Made by a program: the position numbers and the translations under genes. DNA of 64,000 nucleotides from Marinibacterium anthonyi (GTDB lineage: Bacteria > Pseudomonadota > Alphaproteobacteria > Rhodobacterales > Rhodobacteraceae): NCBI GenBank assembly GCA_003217735.2, contig CP031585.1, positions 744,001-808,000 of the forward strand. Reading direction: 5' to 3'. The number at the start of each line of letters is the position of its first letter. The first letter of the stretch is position 1. The notes under the pieces are model-generated. The model saw only the letters and a program-made list of their open reading frames with translations. It was not told the DNA's origin and made no database searches. Shown piece by piece: positions 33,090 through 42,604 of the stretch.

Positions 33090-33722
33090 ATGTTCCCGAT
33101 GCAGAAGAAACCCGATACCCGGACCCGGATCCTGGACATCGCCGAGGCCGGCGTGCTGTCCAAGGGGTTCGGCGCGACCTCGATCGACGAGATCATCGCC
33201 GAGGCGGGCATATCGAAGAACGGGTTCTTCTATCACTTCCGGGACAAGAACGAACTCGCCCGGGCGCTGCTGCAACGTTACCTTGATACCGAGGAAGCGG
33301 TCCTGGACGATGTCTTTGACCGCGCGCGCGAGCTGCACGAGGATCCGCTGCACGCCTTCCTGATCGGGCTCAAGCTGTTGTCGGAAATGATGGCCGATCT
33401 GCCCAACGGGCATCCCGGCTGCCTGGTGGCGACCTTCTGCTATTCGGAACGGATGTTCGACCAGAAGGTGCGCGACCTGAACCGATCCGCCGTCATGATC
33501 TGGCGCGCGCGGTTCCTGGCCATGCTGGAGGAGATCGCCGCCATCTACCCGCCCCGGGACAAGGTGGATCTGCGGGCGCTGGCCGATATGATCTCGAACA
33601 CGGTCGAGGGCGGCATCGTCCTGTCGAAGGCGGTGGCCGAACCGGCGCTGCTGGCGGAACAGATCATGCTGTTGCGGTCCTACATCCGCCTGCTGTTCGA
33701 TCCCGCCGCCGACCGGCGGTGA
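33090..33722 (+). CDS. TetR/AcrR-family transcriptional regulator
   Basis: Regulator of 210 residues. The N-terminal DNA-binding domain reads TRTRILDIAEAGVLSKGFGA, then TSIDEIIAEAGISKNGFFYH and FRDKNELARALLQRYL, a canonical TetR helix-turn-helix. The helical C-terminal ligand domain has no recognisable specificity. Divergent from the homocysteine methyltransferase gene and converging on the polyol dehydrogenase gene. ATG 33090 and 33099 are both possible. Confidence 0.92.
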   Translation: MFPMQKKPDTRTRILDIAEAGVLSKGFGATSIDEIIAEAGISKNGFFYHFRDKNELARALLQRYLDTEEAVLDDVFDRARELHEDPLHAFLIGLKLLSEMMADLPNGHPGCLVATFCYSERMFDQKVRDLNRSAVMIWRARFLAMLEEIAAIYPPRDKVDLRALADMISNTVEGGIVLSKAVAEPALLAEQIMLLRSYIRLLFDPAADRR

Positions 33723-33743
33723 TGGACCTGGCCCGGGGCCCGG

Positions 33744-34736
33744 TCAGACCGTCGCCTGGATCTTCAGGCTGCCCGGGGCGGGGTGACCTGCGAAGACGGC
33801 ACGGACCTCTTCAAGGGGCAACCGATGTGTCACCAGCCGGGCGGCATCGGCGCGGCAGGCGTCAAGGGTCTTCAGCGCGTCGGGCAGGTTGTGGTTCAGG
33901 GAATGCGACCCGGCCAGCGTGATCTGGCGGCGGAACAGTTCGAAGGGCGCGATGTCGATCCGGGCATCCGACGGGCAGACCCCGAAGAACAGCCCCGCGC
34001 CGCCATTGGCGACATAGCGGATGAGCTGGCCGGCGACGGCAGGCACGCCGGTGGCGTCGATGGCCAGGTCCGTGGCCTGTTCGCGGTCGGCCAGGTCCGT
34101 GCTGCCCGAGGCGATGGGCTGAAAGCCCAGGTCCGCGACCAGGGCCAGGCGATCTTCGTTCAGATCCACCAGCGCCACGTCTGCCATGCCGCGTGCGCGC
34201 AGCACCACGGCCAGCAGCAGCCCGATGGGACCGGCGCCGAAGATCAGCGCATTCCGGGCCTGTTCGGCGCGCGCCGCGCCCAGCCCGTTCAGCACGCAGC
34301 CGACCGGTTCGGCCAGTGCGGCGATGTCAAAGGGCATGTCGCCGATCGGATGCACGGCCGATGCCTTCACGACGCTTTGTTCGGCAAAGCCGCCGTGGCG
34401 GGTGACGCCATAGGCCTGCAGCCCGGTGCACAGATGCGCCCAGCCCCGGCGGCAGGCCGGGCAGGCGCCGCATTCGATGTTGGGATCGACGACGACGGCG
34501 TCTCCGGGGGCGATCGTGTCCACGCCTTTCCCGATCTCGGTGACGACCCCGGCGTATTCGTGGCCCGGCACTACCGGAAAGGCCGAGGTGCCGTAATTGC
34601 CGCGCAGGACCTCGATATCGGTGTGGCAGATGCCGCTGGACCGGACCTGCACCACCACCTCGCCCGGGCCGGGGCGGGGATCGGGCAGGTCGGTCAAATC
34701 CAGTTCGTTGCGACCCGTGAACAGGATGGCGCGCAT
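33744..34736 (-). CDS. Zinc-dependent polyol (sorbitol/xylitol-type) dehydrogenase
   Basis: Medium-chain dehydrogenase of 330 residues. Catalytic zinc ligands lie in SSGICHTDIEV (Cys about 37) and VPGHEYAGVV (His-Glu about 58-59); structural zinc in CGACPACRRGWAHLC; Rossmann motif IFGAGPIGLLLAVVL. It follows mtlK with one base between stop and start, so it belongs to the polyol operon, where R. sphaeroides has other genes. It probably oxidises a further sugar alcohol (for example galactitol, arabitol or xylitol). The exact substrate is unknown. Confidence 0.9.
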   Translation of the reverse strand: MRAILFTGRNELDLTDLPDPRPGPGEVVVQVRSSGICHTDIEVLRGNYGTSAFPVVPGHEYAGVVTEIGKGVDTIAPGDAVVVDPNIECGACPACRRGWAHLCTGLQAYGVTRHGGFAEQSVVKASAVHPIGDMPFDIAALAEPVGCVLNGLGAARAEQARNALIFGAGPIGLLLAVVLRARGMADVALVDLNEDRLALVADLGFQPIASGSTDLADREQATDLAIDATGVPAVAGQLIRYVANGGAGLFFGVCPSDARIDIAPFELFRRQITLAGSHSLNHNLPDALKTLDACRADAARLVTHRLPLEEVRAVFAGHPAPGSLKIQATV

Positions 34737-34737
34737 G

Positions 34738-36213
34738 TCAGTCGTCCTTGAGATAGGCGGTCAGCGCCGCCCGTGTGCCACCGGCCCAGATCAGCGTCAG
34801 CCAGCGGATGAAGGCCTGCGCGAAGCGGGGATCGTCGGCCAGCGCGCCGTAGAAATGGCGCTGCTCCAGCCAGGCCTGCGGGTCATCCCTTGCGGCCTTG
34901 GCGACGATGACCAGCTCATCCCAGACCGGATCGTTCGGCGCGATCCGGGATCCGTCCTCGCGGGTCCCTTCGCACATCCGCGCCCATAGAGCCTGGCTCA
35001 GCGCCAGCCCTTCCAGCGGTGTGCCAGTGGCCACCGCGTCGCGGATCACCGGCAGCACGGCGCCGGTATGGCGGTTGGACCCGTCGAAGGCCACACGGCG
35101 CACGGTGTCGGCGATCCTGGGGTTGGAAAACCGCTGGTCGATCAGGTCGACATAGGCCTGGGGCGTCATGCCGGGCACGTCGTGGACATGCGGGGCCATC
35201 TCCTCAAGTGCGATCTTGCGGAAAAGCCCCTTGATCAGCGGGTCTGACATGGTGTCGTGGATCGTCTCGACATGCAGGATCTCGGCCGGGGCGGCGATGA
35301 TCTGGTGGCCGCCGTTGAGAATGCGCAGCTTCATCGCCTCGTAGTCGTGGACAAGGTCGGTAAGCGTGACGCCGACCCGTTCCAGCGGCGGGCGGCCGGC
35401 GCAGAAGCGGTCCTCGATCACCCATTGGCGAAAGTTCTCGTGCGTCACCGGCACGGCGTCGTCGATGCCGAAGTCATGCACCAGCGCCAGTTCCTTCGGC
35501 CCGGTGGCGGGGACGATGCAATCGACCATGGAATTGGGGAAGGTGACGTGGGTTTCGATCCAGTCGGCCAGGTCCGGGTCGATCTTTTGCGCCAGCGTCG
35601 TCACAACCGAATGGAGGATCGTGCCGTTGCCGGGAAGGTTGTCGCAGCTCATGCAGGTGAACGGGCCGTCGCCTGCCGCGCGGCGGCGGGCCAGTGCGGC
35701 GACGATGGCGCCGAAGGCCGTGCGCGGCGCAAGGGGCTGGGCGATGTCGTGGGCGATATCGGGGTGGGTCGGGTCGAACTTCTTGGTGGCCGGGTCCAGG
35801 AAATAACCGCCTTCGGTCACTGTCATCGCCACGATGCGGATCGCCGGGTCCGACATCCGGTCGATCAGCGGGCCATTGCCTTCGGTCACGGGCACGTAGC
35901 CGATCATCGATCCCACGACCTCGGCCGAGGTGCCTTTCGGGTCCAGTTCGATCAGCGTGGTCAGGTAATCCTGTGCGGCCAGTTTCAGCCGCTGCGCCTC
36001 GTCATTGGGGCGGATGCCGGCGCCGATGATGGCCCAGTCCTGCGCCTGGCCCTGCTGCATGAGCCGATGCAGGTACCACGACTGGTGTGCGCGGTGGAAA
36101 TTGCCAAGGCCGATATGGACGATGCCGGGGGTCAGCGCGGCGCGGTCATAGGTGGGGCGGGCGATGTCCGGGGGGAGATCGGGCAGGGCGGCGGTGCAAA
36201 GCTTGATCGCCAT
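34738..36213 (-). CDS. mtlK: Mannitol 2-dehydrogenase (long-chain polyol dehydrogenase)
   Basis: Polyol dehydrogenase of 491 residues that oxidises D-mannitol to D-fructose (also arabitol and sorbitol in relatives) with NAD. It starts MAIKLCTAALPDLPPDIARP and contains VHIGLGNFHRAHQSWYLHRL, EGGYFLDPATKKFD, and the catalytic Lys region MKLRILNGGHQIIAAPAEIL-like (about residues 295-315) with the N-G-x-H motif. The size matches Rhodobacter and Pseudomonas enzymes. It follows smoS, separated by 77 bases with a GC hairpin. Confidence 0.94.
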   Translation of the reverse strand: MAIKLCTAALPDLPPDIARPTYDRAALTPGIVHIGLGNFHRAHQSWYLHRLMQQGQAQDWAIIGAGIRPNDEAQRLKLAAQDYLTTLIELDPKGTSAEVVGSMIGYVPVTEGNGPLIDRMSDPAIRIVAMTVTEGGYFLDPATKKFDPTHPDIAHDIAQPLAPRTAFGAIVAALARRRAAGDGPFTCMSCDNLPGNGTILHSVVTTLAQKIDPDLADWIETHVTFPNSMVDCIVPATGPKELALVHDFGIDDAVPVTHENFRQWVIEDRFCAGRPPLERVGVTLTDLVHDYEAMKLRILNGGHQIIAAPAEILHVETIHDTMSDPLIKGLFRKIALEEMAPHVHDVPGMTPQAYVDLIDQRFSNPRIADTVRRVAFDGSNRHTGAVLPVIRDAVATGTPLEGLALSQALWARMCEGTREDGSRIAPNDPVWDELVIVAKAARDDPQAWLEQRHFYGALADDPRFAQAFIRWLTLIWAGGTRAALTAYLKDD

Positions 36214-36233
36214 CGGAACCTCTTGGGGTTGCC

Positions 36234-36250
36234 GGGGGCCCCTGGCCCCC
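36234..36250 (-). terminator. GC hairpin between smoS and mtlK
   Basis: GGGGGCC and GGCCCCC around CCT. It lies 20-60 bases between the smoS stop and the mtlK start, with no T run. It may protect the upstream mRNA or reduce read-through. Confidence 0.4.
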
Positions 36251-36290
36251 CGTCGGTTTCATGCAAGACGCTGCCTCGGGCGCTGGCGCC

Positions 36291-37064
36291 TCAGCTCATC
36301 CACTGACCGCCATCGACGTTGTAGGTCTGCGAGACGATGTAGTCGGCTTCGGACGAGGCCAGGAACACCGCCATGCCCGACAGGTCGTCGGGCGTGGCAT
36401 AGCGGCCCGCGGGCACGCCGGCCTCGACCTCGCGGCGTTTCTGGCCGGGTTCCTTGCCTTCGAGCCTGGCGAACATGGCGTCCACGTGGACCCAGTGTTC
36501 GCCGTCCACCACGCCGGGCGCGATGGCGTTGACGTTGATGCCGTGCTTGATCAGGTTCAGCCCGGCGGATTGGGTCATCGAGATCACGGCGGCCTTGGTC
36601 GAGCAATAGACCAGCACCAGCGCCTCGCCGCGTCGTCCGGCCTGGCTGGCCATGTTGATGATCTTGCCGCCGTGACCCTGGCTGATCATCTGCCGCGCGG
36701 CGGCCTGCATGGTGAACAGCGTGCCGGCGACGTTGACGGAATACAGCCTGTCATAGCTTTCGCGGGTGATGTCGACGGTTTCGGCGGCGTCGAACAGCGC
36801 GGCGTTGTTGATCAGGATGTCGAGCTTGCCGGCCTTGCCCACGACAGAGCCGATGGCCGCGTCGATGCTGGCCTGGGCGGTCACGTCGATATGCACGGCA
36901 TAGGCGCCCATGCCCAGTTCGGCGGCGGTCGCTTCGGCGGCGTCCATGTTGATGTCGCCGATGGCCACGGTGGCGCCTTCGCGCAGGTAGGCGGCGGCAA
37001 AGCCCTTGCCGATGCCACGCGCGGCGCCGGTGATCAGGGCGGATTTTCCATCCAGTCGTTTCAT
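36291..37064 (-). CDS. smoS: Sorbitol (galactitol) dehydrogenase, SDR family
   Basis: Short-chain dehydrogenase of 257 residues very similar to R. sphaeroides SmoS as I remember it: [20 protein letters not shown] at the start, [41 protein letters not shown] with the catalytic Tyr, [16 protein letters not shown] and the end [10 protein letters not shown]. The family oxidises D-sorbitol to D-fructose and galactitol to D-tagatose with NAD. Its ATG overlaps the smoK stop by ATGA. The galactitol-to-tagatose activity fits the PfkB and GatZ genes of the divergent arm. Confidence 0.95.
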   Translation of the reverse strand: MKRLDGKSALITGAARGIGKGFAAAYLREGATVAIGDINMDAAEATAAELGMGAYAVHIDVTAQASIDAAIGSVVGKAGKLDILINNAALFDAAETVDITRESYDRLYSVNVAGTLFTMQAAARQMISQGHGGKIINMASQAGRRGEALVLVYCSTKAAVISMTQSAGLNLIKHGINVNAIAPGVVDGEHWVHVDAMFARLEGKEPGQKRREVEAGVPAGRYATPDDLSGMAVFLASSEADYIVSQTYNVDGGQWMS

Positions 37065-38065
37065 GCGATGCGAAGTCCTTGAGCGTCGAATTTGTGGATC
37101 TTGGTTTCGTCCGGGGTCAGCCAGACCCTGTCCCGGTGATGCACGCCGAATTCGCCGTCCACGCGCACGGTCAGGGCGTCGGCCAGGCCGGTGTCGTGGA
37201 CATGCAGGAAAGTGTCCGACCCCAGGTGTTCCGACACGCTGATCACCCCCGACCAGGCGCCGCTTTCGGTCGACGCCTGCAGGTGTTCGGGGCGGATGCC
37301 TATGGTGTGGGCGCCGTATTTCTCGGCCTCGGGGCCTTCGATGAAATTCATCCGGGGCGAGCCGATGAAGCCCGCGACGAACTTGTTGCGCGGCGCGCGG
37401 TACAGATCCAGCGGGCTGCCCACCTGTTCGACCACGCCGGCCTGCAGCACGACGATCTTGTCGGCCATGGTCATCGCCTCGACCTGGTCGTGGGTGACGT
37501 AGATCATCGTGGTTTCAAGTTTTTCGTGCAGTTCCGAGATTTCCATCCGCATGCCCACCCGCAGCGCCGCGTCGAGGTTCGACAGCGGTTCGTCGAACAG
37601 GAAGGCCGAGGGTTCGCGCACGATGGCCCGGCCGATGGCGACCCGCTGGCGTTGCCCGCCCGACAATTGCCCCGGGCGGCGGTCCAGGTAGTCGGTCAGG
37701 TTCAGCGCGCGGGCGGCGTCGGCGATGCGGCGGTCCTGTTCGTCCCGTGCGATGCCCGCCATCTTCATCGGAAAGGCGATGTTCTTGCGCACCGACATGT
37801 GCGGGTACAAGGCGTAGCTTTGGAACACCATCGCCAGTCCGCGCTTGGCGGGGGGCAGGCCGGTGGCGTCCTGGCCGTCGATCTCGATCACGCCGGCGGT
37901 CATGTCCTCGAGCCCGGCGATCAGGCGCAGCAGCGTGGACTTGCCGCAGCCCGAAGGGCCGACGAAGACCACGAATTCCCCGTCCTCGATTTCCAGGTCC
38001 AGCGGCGGGATGACCGTGACCTCGCCAAAGGCCTTCTTGACCTGCTTGAGCTGAATGCGTCCCAT
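37061..38065 (-). CDS. smoK: Polyol ABC transporter ATP-binding protein
   Basis: Carbohydrate (CUT1) ABC ATPase of 334 residues: Walker [10 protein letters not shown] (about 37-45), signature [15 protein letters not shown], Walker [13 protein letters not shown]-loop VTHD, and a C-terminal regulatory domain ending in IGIRPEHL and later residues. The open frame reaches 38578, but ATG 38065 ([16 protein letters not shown]) with GGGAGCGAG upstream is the family start. It energises the SmoEFG importer. Confidence 0.95.
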   Translation of the reverse strand: MGRIQLKQVKKAFGEVTVIPPLDLEIEDGEFVVFVGPSGCGKSTLLRLIAGLEDMTAGVIEIDGQDATGLPPAKRGLAMVFQSYALYPHMSVRKNIAFPMKMAGIARDEQDRRIADAARALNLTDYLDRRPGQLSGGQRQRVAIGRAIVREPSAFLFDEPLSNLDAALRVGMRMEISELHEKLETTMIYVTHDQVEAMTMADKIVVLQAGVVEQVGSPLDLYRAPRNKFVAGFIGSPRMNFIEGPEAEKYGAHTIGIRPEHLQASTESGAWSGVISVSEHLGSDTFLHVHDTGLADALTVRVDGEFGVHHRDRVWLTPDETKIHKFDAQGLRIA

Positions 38066-38076
38066 AAGCTCGCTCC

Positions 38077-38910
38077 CTACTTCACCGCGCCGAACGTCAG
38101 GCCGCGGACGAGTTGTTTCTGGCTGAACCAGCCCATGATGAGGATCGGCGCGATGGCCATGACCGAGGCCGCCGAAAGTTTCGCGTAAAACAGCCCTTCG
38201 GGGCTGGAATAGCTGGCGATGAAGGCCGTGAGCGGCGCCGCCTTGGCGGCCGTCAGGTTCAGCGTCCAGAAGGCTTCGTTCCAGGCCAGGATCACGTTCA
38301 GCAGCACGGTCGAGGCCATGCCCGGGATCGCCATCGGCGTCAGCACGTATATGACCTCTTCCCGCAGCGACGCCCCATCCATGCGGGCCGCTTCCAGGAT
38401 CTCGCCCGGGATCTCGCGGAAATAGGTGTAAAGCATCCAGATGATGATCGGCAGGTTGATCATCATCAGCACGAACACCAGGCCCACGCGGCTGTCGAGA
38501 ATGCCGAGATCGCGGAAGATCAGGTAGATGGGGACCAGCACGCCGACGGGTGGCAGCATCTTGGTCGACAGCATCCACATCAGCACGTCCTTGGTGCGCG
38601 GACCGGGCACAAAGGCCATGGCCCAGGCTGCCGGGATCGCGATGACCAGCCCCAGGATGGTCGAGCCCAGCGAGATCACCACCGAATTGGTGAAATGCTT
38701 GAAGTAATCCGACCGCGCCTGCACGGCGCTGTAAGCTTCGGTGGTCCAGTGGGTGTTGAACAGGATCTCCAGCGGGGCCTTGATCGCGTCGCCTTCGGAT
38801 TTCAGCGACAGGATGACGATCCAGAGCACCGGGAAGAACATCATCAGGCCAAGCAGGCCGGCGACGAGGGTGGTGATCGTCTTGCGGGGTGTCGATACGG
38901 CGCGTGCCAT
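38077..38910 (-). CDS. smoG: Polyol ABC transporter permease
   Basis: Inner-membrane permease of 277 residues with six helices and the MalG-type EAA loop [20 protein letters not shown] (about residues 190-209). It starts [20 protein letters not shown]. It partners SmoF, and SmoK begins 11 bases after its stop. CUT1 family. Confidence 0.94.
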   Translation of the reverse strand: MARAVSTPRKTITTLVAGLLGLMMFFPVLWIVILSLKSEGDAIKAPLEILFNTHWTTEAYSAVQARSDYFKHFTNSVVISLGSTILGLVIAIPAAWAMAFVPGPRTKDVLMWMLSTKMLPPVGVLVPIYLIFRDLGILDSRVGLVFVLMMINLPIIIWMLYTYFREIPGEILEAARMDGASLREEVIYVLTPMAIPGMASTVLLNVILAWNEAFWTLNLTAAKAAPLTAFIASYSSPEGLFYAKLSAASVMAIAPILIMGWFSQKQLVRGLTFGAVK

Positions 38911-38920
38911 CAGGTCCTCC

Positions 38921-39793
38921 TCACGCGTCCAGGTTCTTGCCGATCATCCGCATCAGGAAGATCGCGACGATATTGGCCAGGATGATGGCGATCACGCCCC
39001 CGGCGGATCCCATGCCCACGTCGTATTGCAGCAGCGACGAGACATAGATCAGGTAGGTCAGGTTGGTCGTCGACACGCCCGGACCGCCATTGGTGGTCAC
39101 CAGGATTTCGGCGAAGATCGACAAAAGAAAGATCGTCTGGATCAGGATCACCACGGTGATCGCGCGCGCCAGGTGCGGCAGCATGATGTAGAAGAACCGC
39201 GCCGGCCAGCTGGCGCCGTCCATCTCGGCGGCCTCCAGCTGTTCCTGGTCCAGCGACTGAAGCGCCGTCAGCAGGATCAGCGTGGCAAAGGGCAGCCATT
39301 GCCAGCTGACGATCAGGATGATCGACAACAGGGGGATCTGGCTGAAGAAGTCTATGGGCTGCATCCCCAGGCCCTTGGCGATATGCCCGAAGATCCCGTT
39401 GACCGGGTTCATGAACATGTTCTTCCACACCAGCCCCGACACCGTCGGCATCACGAAGAACGGTGCGATCACCATGATCCGGATGATCCCCTGGCCCCAC
39501 ATCGGCTGATCCAGCAGCAGGGCGAACAGGATACCCCCCACCACCGTGATCAGCAGGACACCCGCCACCAGCAGCAGCGTGTTCAGCATCGCCGCCTTGA
39601 AGCTGGGGTCGGTGACGAACCAGTAATAGTTCTCCCACCCGACAAAGGGATTGTCGCCTGGCATCAACAGGTTGTAACGCAGGAACGAAAAATACAGCGT
39701 CATCGAAAGCGGGATGATCATCCAGCCGAGCAACAGTAGCACGGCGGGCGAAATCATCAGCCTTGCGGCGGAACGCGAAGCTTTGGTCGCCAT
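38921..39793 (-). CDS. smoF: Polyol ABC transporter permease
   Basis: Inner-membrane permease of 290 residues with six helices and EAA loop EAAEMDGASWPARFFYIMLP. ATG 39793 (MATKASRSAARLMI) has GGGAGGGG upstream, so the longer frame to 39823 is rejected. It is the first permease after the binding protein; a hairpin in the gap probably lowers its expression relative to SmoE. Confidence 0.94.
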   Translation of the reverse strand: MATKASRSAARLMISPAVLLLLGWMIIPLSMTLYFSFLRYNLLMPGDNPFVGWENYYWFVTDPSFKAAMLNTLLLVAGVLLITVVGGILFALLLDQPMWGQGIIRIMVIAPFFVMPTVSGLVWKNMFMNPVNGIFGHIAKGLGMQPIDFFSQIPLLSIILIVSWQWLPFATLILLTALQSLDQEQLEAAEMDGASWPARFFYIMLPHLARAITVVILIQTIFLLSIFAEILVTTNGGPGVSTTNLTYLIYVSSLLQYDVGMGSAGGVIAIILANIVAIFLMRMIGKNLDA

Positions 39794-39879
39794 GAACCCC
39801 TCCCTTGGTCGCATGGTCAGCATTGAAGGCAGGATCCGGTCCGGGTCCTCGCTGCAAGGCTGAGCGGAGGCGTTGCCAA

Positions 39880-39909
39880 AGCGGGCCGACCAGGGTCGGC
39901 CGACCCGCT
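39880..39909 (-). terminator. Attenuator-type hairpin after smoE
   Basis: On the minus strand AGCG-GGTC-GGCCGAC, loop CCTG, GTCGGCC-CGCT, then TTTGG; the GGTC is a bulge. It starts 10 bases after the smoE stop. Hairpins at this place in binding-protein operons usually stabilise the upstream message and allow partial read-through. Confidence 0.5.
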
Positions 39910-39919
39910 CCGGGAGGAG

Positions 39920-41233
39920 TTACTTGATGTATCCGGCCTTGGTCATTTCGCGCACGGCGAACTTCTGGCTGTTGGCCAGGGCCTGATCCACGGTCTGCTG
40001 TCCGGCCAGCGCGGCCGAGATCTGCTGGCCGACGTAGTTGCCGATACCCTGGAATTCCGGGATCGCGACGAACTGGACGCCGGTGTAGGGCACCGGATCC
40101 TTCGTGGCATCCGCCGGGTTCGCGGCCAGGATCGATTTCTCGACCGTCTGGGCGAAGGGCGCGGCTTCCAGGTAGGCCTCGTTCTGGTAGGTCGACTTGC
40201 GCGTGCCGGGAGGTGCGGCGACCCAGCCCTTGGTCTCGCCCACCAGGTTGATGTATTCTTCGGAGGTGGCCCAGGCCAGGAACTCCTTGGCGACGTCGAC
40301 CTTCTTGGAACTTGCCGGGACGGCCAGCGCCCAGGCCCAGAACCAGCCGGTGCCCTTGTCGGTCACTTCCTTCGGCGCCTGGAAGAATCCGGTCTTGTCG
40401 GCGACCGAGGATTCATCGGGGTTGTAGATATAGCCCGCCGCGGATGTCGCATCGACCCAGGTGGCGCACTTGCCGTCGGCAAACAGCGCGCGGTTCTCGT
40501 TGTGGCCGTTGGCGGTGGCGCCCGGAGGCCCGTATTTCGTCATCAGGTCGACGTAATAGGTGATCGCCGCGTTCCATTCGGGGCTGTCGATCGTCGGGTT
40601 CCAGTCCATATCGAACCAGCGGCCGCCGAATGCGTTCACCAGCGGGCCGACAAAGGCCATGTTCTCGCCCCAGCCGGCCTTGCCGCGCTGGCAGGTGCCG
40701 AAGATGCCATTGTCGGGATCGTTCAGCTTGGCGACCATTTCCTCGAACTGGTCATAGGTGATCTGTTCGTCGGGAACCTCGATGCCGGCCTTTTCGAACA
40801 GGTCGGTGCGGTAGAAGGTGAACGAACTTTCGGCATAGAACGGCACCGCGTAAAGCTTGCCGTCGGCCGACAGGCCATTGCGGACCGGTTCGAAGATGTC
40901 GTCGTAATTGTAATCGTCGCCCAGGTCGTCAAGCGGGGCCAGCCAGCCCTGCTTGCCCCAGATCGGGGCTTCGTAGGCGCCGATGGTGACGATGTCGAAG
41001 GACCCGCCGTTTGTGGCGATGTCGGTGGTCACACGCTGGCGCAGGACGTTCTCCTCCAGAACGACCCAGTTGAGCGTGTTGCCGGTGGCTTCCTCGAATT
41101 TCGGCGCCAGTTCCTGCATGATGATCATGTCGGAATTGTTCACCGTCGCGATGGTCAGCTCTTCGGCCCAGGCGGCCACGGCCGAGACCGAGACCAGAAC
41201 GGACGCGCCGAACAGGGCTGTCTTCAGTTTCAT
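39920..41233 (-). CDS. smoE: Polyol ABC transporter substrate-binding protein
   Basis: Periplasmic binding protein of 437 residues with signal peptide MKLKTALFGASVLVSVSAVA (cut near AWA-E). The mature chain starts EELTIATVNNSDMIIMQELA and contains FDIVTIGAYEAPIWGKQGWL, YAVPFYAESSFTFYRTDLF and GWFWAWALAVPASSKK, which match sorbitol/mannitol-binding SmoE proteins as I remember them. First gene of the transport operon, with an AGGTAAAG ribosome site; a palindrome 73 bases upstream is a candidate operator. Confidence 0.94.
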   Translation of the reverse strand: MKLKTALFGASVLVSVSAVAAWAEELTIATVNNSDMIIMQELAPKFEEATGNTLNWVVLEENVLRQRVTTDIATNGGSFDIVTIGAYEAPIWGKQGWLAPLDDLGDDYNYDDIFEPVRNGLSADGKLYAVPFYAESSFTFYRTDLFEKAGIEVPDEQITYDQFEEMVAKLNDPDNGIFGTCQRGKAGWGENMAFVGPLVNAFGGRWFDMDWNPTIDSPEWNAAITYYVDLMTKYGPPGATANGHNENRALFADGKCATWVDATSAAGYIYNPDESSVADKTGFFQAPKEVTDKGTGWFWAWALAVPASSKKVDVAKEFLAWATSEEYINLVGETKGWVAAPPGTRKSTYQNEAYLEAAPFAQTVEKSILAANPADATKDPVPYTGVQFVAIPEFQGIGNYVGQQISAALAGQQTVDQALANSQKFAVREMTKAGYIK

Positions 41234-41305
41234 CTTTACCTCCCATTGGTTCCTTCAAACGAACTGCGCACACCTAAGCGGCCCTCTGAACGCAAGTCAA
41301 TGAAA

Positions 41306-41321
41306 GTTTACACCCGTAAAT
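41306..41321. promoter_or_regulatory. Candidate LacI-type operator before smoE
   Basis: GTTTAC-ACCC-GTAAAT, a palindrome with arms TTTAC/GTAAA, in the gap between the LacI gene end and smoE. A very similar GTTTAC-GCGC-GTAGTG lies at 42446-42461. Both fit a LacI-family dimer site. Confidence 0.6.
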
Positions 41322-41345
41322 TTAATTGCTGCGGCGCAGAAACTT

Positions 41346-42371
41346 TCAGGCGGAGTCCCTAAGCACCAGTCGTCCCTCGAAATATTGTTCGGGGCGCTCG
41401 CCTTCGATTTCCTTGCCCTCGATGATATCGAATAACGTGTGCACGCTTCCCTCGGCGATCGCCTTGTAATCCTGTGCGACGGTGGTCAGCGGCGGGCAGG
41501 TGAATCGGGACCAGGGATGGTCGTCATGCCCGGCGATTCGCAGCGCGCATCCGGGACCGTGGCCGACACGCAGTCCCTTCTGGTAGGCGGCGGCGATCAG
41601 GCCGATCGCCAGCCGGTCATTGGAACACAGCACCGTGTCCGACGGCAGGCTCCGGTCCGAGATCAGCTGGATGCCGCCCTCCAGTCCGATCTGTTCGAAG
41701 TCCCAGGTCCCGCCCTTGGCCTGGATCACCTTGGGGTCGTGACCCAGCCGCTCCATCGCCATCGTGTAGGCTTCGCGCCGCTTGTTGGCGTTGGGGTTCA
41801 CCGGGGGCATCTCGAAGAAGCAGGGCGGTTCGCCGGTGCGGCACAGGTAATCCACGATCATCGTGATACTCTGGACATTATCGAGCCCGACAAAAGCTTT
41901 ACCGACTTTCACGTTGCTGTCGAAGACGACGGTCGGCACCTCCTGGGTGAACCGTTCGACCGCCTCGATATCCGAACTGCGCCCCAGTGGCGCGATCAGG
42001 GCGCCCGCCGGACGCAGCGACGCCAATGTCGCCAATGCGTTGTTTTCCAGGTCGGTCTGGCCATGGGCGCTGAAGATCGCGGGCCAGTAGCCGGCATCGA
42101 TGCACTGCCGTTCGATCAGGCGGACCATCTCGGCGAAGAACGGGTCGGCCAGGTAGGGCACGATGATCCCGATGATCTTCGTCAGCTTCCGATTCTGGTT
42201 TATCGCAAACAGGTTGGGGCGGTAGTCGAACTCTTCCAGGGCGCCTTCGATGCGCTCGCGCGTGGACTTCCGGACGCTCGTGGGGTCGTGGAAGTATTTC
42301 GACAACGTCGGGCGGGATATTCCGCTAACCGTCGCGAATTCCTCCATATTCCTGATCCGCTTGTCACCCAT
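41346..42371 (-). CDS. LacI-family transcriptional regulator of polyol genes
   Basis: Repressor of 341 residues. The N-terminal helix-turn-helix reads MEEFATVSGISRPTLSKYFH with the hinge RIEGALEEFDYRPNLFA, followed by a periplasmic-binding-protein-like sugar domain (IIGIIVPYLADPFFAEMVRL). It lies between the smoEFGKS-mtlK arm and the divergent kinase-gatZ arm, so it probably controls both, with a polyol or ketose as inducer. Ends 112 bases before smoE. Confidence 0.93.
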   Translation of the reverse strand: MGDKRIRNMEEFATVSGISRPTLSKYFHDPTSVRKSTRERIEGALEEFDYRPNLFAINQNRKLTKIIGIIVPYLADPFFAEMVRLIERQCIDAGYWPAIFSAHGQTDLENNALATLASLRPAGALIAPLGRSSDIEAVERFTQEVPTVVFDSNVKVGKAFVGLDNVQSITMIVDYLCRTGEPPCFFEMPPVNPNANKRREAYTMAMERLGHDPKVIQAKGGTWDFEQIGLEGGIQLISDRSLPSDTVLCSNDRLAIGLIAAAYQKGLRVGHGPGCALRIAGHDDHPWSRFTCPPLTTVAQDYKAIAEGSVHTLFDIIEGKEIEGERPEQYFEGRLVLRDSA

Positions 42372-42445
42372 GAAGTCCTGTCCGTTGCTGATGGTTCACG
42401 TGGTGAAGGTACTGTTGGCGCCTCCTGACGCGAAGATCCAAAATT

Positions 42446-42461
42446 GTTTACGCGCGTAGTG
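42446..42461. promoter_or_regulatory. Candidate LacI-type operator in divergent promoter
   Basis: GTTTAC-GCGC-GTAGTG, matching the site before smoE in the left arm and spacer length. It lies just upstream of TTGACT (42469-42474), a possible -35 box for the plus-strand kinase gene, and 75 bases before the regulator's own start. Confidence 0.55.
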
Positions 42462-42604
42462 TTTCCTGTTGACTTTAGGAGGGGCCGCCTGCAACGGTCA
42501 AGAGGGGCGCTGAGGAGGGCCCCGGCAGGGGCGCGGGTCATCGGCCCGCGCTGGTAACGGAGGAGGCCCGGGCGCGCCCCGGCTGCTTTAACGCGCGGAT
42601 TGCA

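Noticed and set aside
37061-38578. Extended 505-codon version of smoK
   Set aside because: The first 170 codons lie in a shadow frame of smoG and do not resemble an ABC ATPase; the real start is at 38065.
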